DNA of 64,000 bases from contig CM038702.1 in NCBI GenBank assembly GCA_021613375.1, forward strand, positions 27,804,849-27,868,848, given 5' to 3'. The DNA is from Megaleporinus macrocephalus (taxonomy: Eukaryota > Chordata > Actinopteri > Characiformes > Anostomidae). Each line of letters begins with the position of its first letter. The stretch's first letter is position 1. Under the pieces are notes generated by a model. It saw nothing but the letters and a program-made list of their open reading frames with translations, had not been told where the DNA came from and searched no databases. This document shows positions 62,093 to 64,000 of the stretch, piece after piece. The position numbers were made by a program, and so were the translations under genes.

Positions 62093-64000
62093 CTACTAAG
62101 AAACAGAACTCAATTTTTATTGTTTTTATTTGTTTTTATTTATAATGTTTATTTACATTTGAAAATATCCAAAAGCCTCACACTTATTTCAAAGTGTTTG
62201 TAAAACAGCAAGTGCACTCTTATGCCTGTACCATGGCAGATTCACACACCTTCACACATCAAACTCCCTTAACTGAATTTGAAGTAGTAAGTAAATTACA
62301 AGTAAAACTTCATGGAAGCTTAAAATGCACAAATATACAAATGAATGACCAAATGAGTAAATAATTACATAAATGACAAACTCCAAAATCTGTCCCATAA
62401 AAAAAATTCAAACATCGATTTAAAAATTCTTACACTAATGCACTGGTACCTAATACCATACAAAAACAAACACTATAAAGCTTATTGTGAGGCACTTTAC
62501 AATTGCAATTTTTAGGAGGATTATTTATTTAGTTATTATTACAAGGGTTTACCTGGAGGCGGAGCCGTAGGATTTGGACTCGATGCCGTGCAGGCAGTCT
62601 TGCAGGGAGCTGATGAGAACTTTGCAGCGGTCATCCGCGGACACTTTTGACTGCTTTATTAATGAAATGGCAGTCACCAGAGTTTCAATAGCGCTGCCGT
62701 AATCCGCTGCAACATACAGTTAAAAAATGAGTCACGGAGAATAGTGCAAGTTTAAAAAACAGGTGAGAAATCTATAAAGCTGAGCCTTTGCTCTTTAACA
62801 TTTTGTTTCCAGTTTGGGTGTAAATTTAGTTTTTTTTTTCCATGAATTGCTTTTTTACACTTAATAGGCAGCTATAAGCATGTATTTTACAATTATGGTA
62901 GTTATAGCTTTCTTTTTCAACCATACATCTGTCATTAAGAAAAAGTAGTGTCTTACTCAGAACTTAAGCCTTTGAGAAAAAACAAGATTACACCACACAG
63001 ATACAATGCTTTTTTCTATTTTCTGAATTAGAAAAAACAGACATGTATGTGTACCTGCACTGGCGTCTGAAACAGCCCTGGATATAGCACTGCTGGAAAT
63101 CGCCCTGTTCCGGTTCATAATCTCCTCAAACTCTGCTTCACTCAAAGGGGCCCGAGCTGCATCCATATCCCTGAGAGAGAGAGAGAGGAATATATAATGT
63201 AATATAATACAATTTTCAAACTATTTCATAATTATAATAAACAGCAGAAACACAAACGGAAGAAAAGCTCTACAGTCTAGAGTTAAAGTTATCAGTGTTG
63301 ACATGTTCACGTTAAAATGCTGCTCAAATTAGTGTTTTTTCTGTTCTCAATATTCAGTGCTGCCATATGAAGCATCAGCAGATCAAACTGAACAAAATAC
63401 TCAAAAAAGTAGTGCAACTGTTTTTTTAAAGGACGTGCAGTAGTCAGTTACTATCACACACACAGTTAAACAACTGTGAAAAAACAATAACTGCACATTT
63501 CAAACTACACTTTAAATAAATAATAAACAGTTACTCTTACAGGAACCACTGAAATATACTTAAGACGGTAAAGCTTATAAGACCATACTATCTTCATTTT
63601 TAAGAATGCAGACAAAATTTTTCCAGAAAATCTAATAAATCTAATTTTATGTTAGGAGTTGACAGGACAGCTTTTAGAGTTTCCTTACCTGCCGGGGCCA
63701 TAATCTCCTCTGTCATATGGAGGCGGACGTCCATATGGGTCGTTTGGAGGCGGGCCTCTGCTGTCTGATGAGGGCATATTGTTGTTTCCAGGCGGAGGAA
63801 AAAAGGCAGGGTTGACGTGGGGGGCTGGGGGCGGGCCTCCAGGAGGGGGGCCTCGCATGTGAGGGGGTGGGGCCAGGGCCAGAGGCGGACCGATGGGACC
63901 AGGGGGACGAGGAGGGAACGGGCCGGGAGGGGGTGGACCTTGCTGTGGTGGCGGTGGGCCTGGGGGAGGACCATAACCTGGGGGAGGTGGGCCAGGGGGC
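61906..64000 (-). CDS. cpsf6: CPSF6 (cleavage factor Im 68/59-kDa subunit), C-terminal 255 residues
   Basis: Spliced minus-strand CDS entering from beyond 64000: 63689-64000, 63055-63170, 62553-62706, 61906-62092, stop TAA at 61908-61906. All junctions are GT-AG and phases agree. Known role: with NUDT21 it forms cleavage factor Im, binds UGUA sites in nuclear pre-mRNA and favours distal poly(A) sites. Seen here: a Pro/Gly-rich segment with [10 protein letters not shown] and [10 protein letters not shown]; a conserved linker ([20 protein letters not shown], then [20 protein letters not shown]); and a C-terminal RS/RE/RD-rich domain ending EREYRHR, as in human CPSF6. This tail contacts transportin-3 and SR-type splicing factors in characterised homologues. 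The N-terminal RRM and the FG-containing part lie outside the window. No internal stop or frameshift was seen. The alternative CPSF7 is excluded by the YRHR end and the linker sequence. Confidence 0.97.
62093..62552 (-). other. cpsf6: cpsf6 intron
   Basis: 460 bp, GTAAAC to TTAGTAG, AT-rich. No other feature seen. Confidence 0.85.
62553..62706 (-). other. cpsf6: cpsf6 exon, conserved linker 2
   Basis: 154 nt. Acceptor TTGCAG ends at 62707 and the donor is GTAAAC at 62552-62547. Encodes [20 protein letters not shown], then [20 protein letters not shown], then [10 protein letters not shown]. Near-identical to the mammalian protein over this stretch. Confidence 0.95.
62707..63054 (-). other. 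cpsf6: cpsf6 intron
   Basis: 348 bp, GTACAC to TTGCAG. Nothing else recognised. Confidence 0.85.
63055..63170 (-). other. cpsf6: cpsf6 exon, conserved linker 1
   Basis: 116 nt. The acceptor CTCTCTCAG ends at 63171 and is preceded by a short CT repeat. Encodes [20 protein letters not shown], then [18 protein letters not shown]. The donor is GTACAC at 63054-63049. Confidence 0.95.
63171..63688 (-). other. cpsf6: cpsf6 intron
   Basis: 518 bp, GTAAGG to a CT-repeat acceptor. Nothing else recognised. Confidence 0.85.
63689..64000 (-). other. cpsf6: cpsf6 Pro-rich exon (partial)
   Basis: Codon phase places the third base of a codon at 64000. The exon encodes about 103 residues, very rich in Pro and Gly, ending [13 protein letters not shown] across the junction. 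The donor after AG is GTAAGG at 63688-63683. The other strand has a long stop-free stretch here only because of the GC/Pro bias. Confidence 0.95.

Noticed and set aside
61792..62145. 117-residue Val/Ala/Thr-rich frame on the plus strand
   Set aside because: Antisense of the cpsf6 RS/RD tail; complement of Arg/Glu/Asp codons gives an artificial hydrophobic frame.
63600..63974. 124-residue His/Pro/Leu-rich frame on the minus strand
   Set aside because: Wrong frame of the cpsf6 Pro-rich exon; the correct frame matches CPSF6 and splices correctly.

Overview
The window looks like vertebrate, almost certainly teleost fish, nuclear DNA. It has short exons with GT-AG introns, many CA/GA microsatellites, a tRNA-derived SINE, hAT-type MITEs and relics of Tc1/mariner transposons of kinds common in fish. 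Two protein-coding genes are supported. Both are on the minus strand and both are cut by a window edge. No bacterial-style genes, CRISPR arrays, rRNA genes or convincing functional tRNA genes were seen.

Region 1 (1 to about 39,850) is the 5' part of a fatty acyl-CoA reductase gene (far1-like). A probable non-coding first exon sits in CpG-rich DNA near 39.75-39.85 kb. It is followed by a 25.9 kb first intron and six coding exons: 13,656-13,885 (start ATG at 13,844), 4,555-4,730, 2,764-2,943, 1,333-1,510, 868-912 and 191-309. Together these encode residues 1 to about 296 of a protein of about 515 residues. They carry the TGATGFMG cofactor loop and the YxxxK catalytic pair. The C-terminal part lies beyond position 1. 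The introns are full of tandem repeats, and two of the splice acceptors are themselves built from microsatellites.

Region 2 (about 39,850-60,400) holds no recognisable intact gene. It contains a degraded SINE, three Tc1/mariner relics, a duplicated coding-like block at 45.9-46.7 kb, a 2 kb minisatellite at 47.4-49.4 kb with 54- and 63-bp units in higher-order arrays, and then a long AT-rich stretch downstream of the second gene.

Region 3 (about 60,400-64,000) is the 3' end of cpsf6, the 68/59-kDa subunit of cleavage factor Im. Four coding exons give the last 255 residues: part of the Pro-rich middle, a conserved linker and the C-terminal RS/RE/RD-rich tail ending in YRHR. A tandem NAGNAG acceptor precedes the last coding exon. 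Two consensus 5' splice sites lie 18 nt apart shortly after the stop codon.

The two genes have unrelated jobs (ether-lipid and wax alcohol synthesis; choice of mRNA poly(A) site) and are neighbours only. The most interesting signals are in RNA processing (microsatellite splice sites, the tandem donors after the cpsf6 stop, and an upstream ORF overlapping the far1 start) and in repeat architecture. I did not find a clearly novel biological system.
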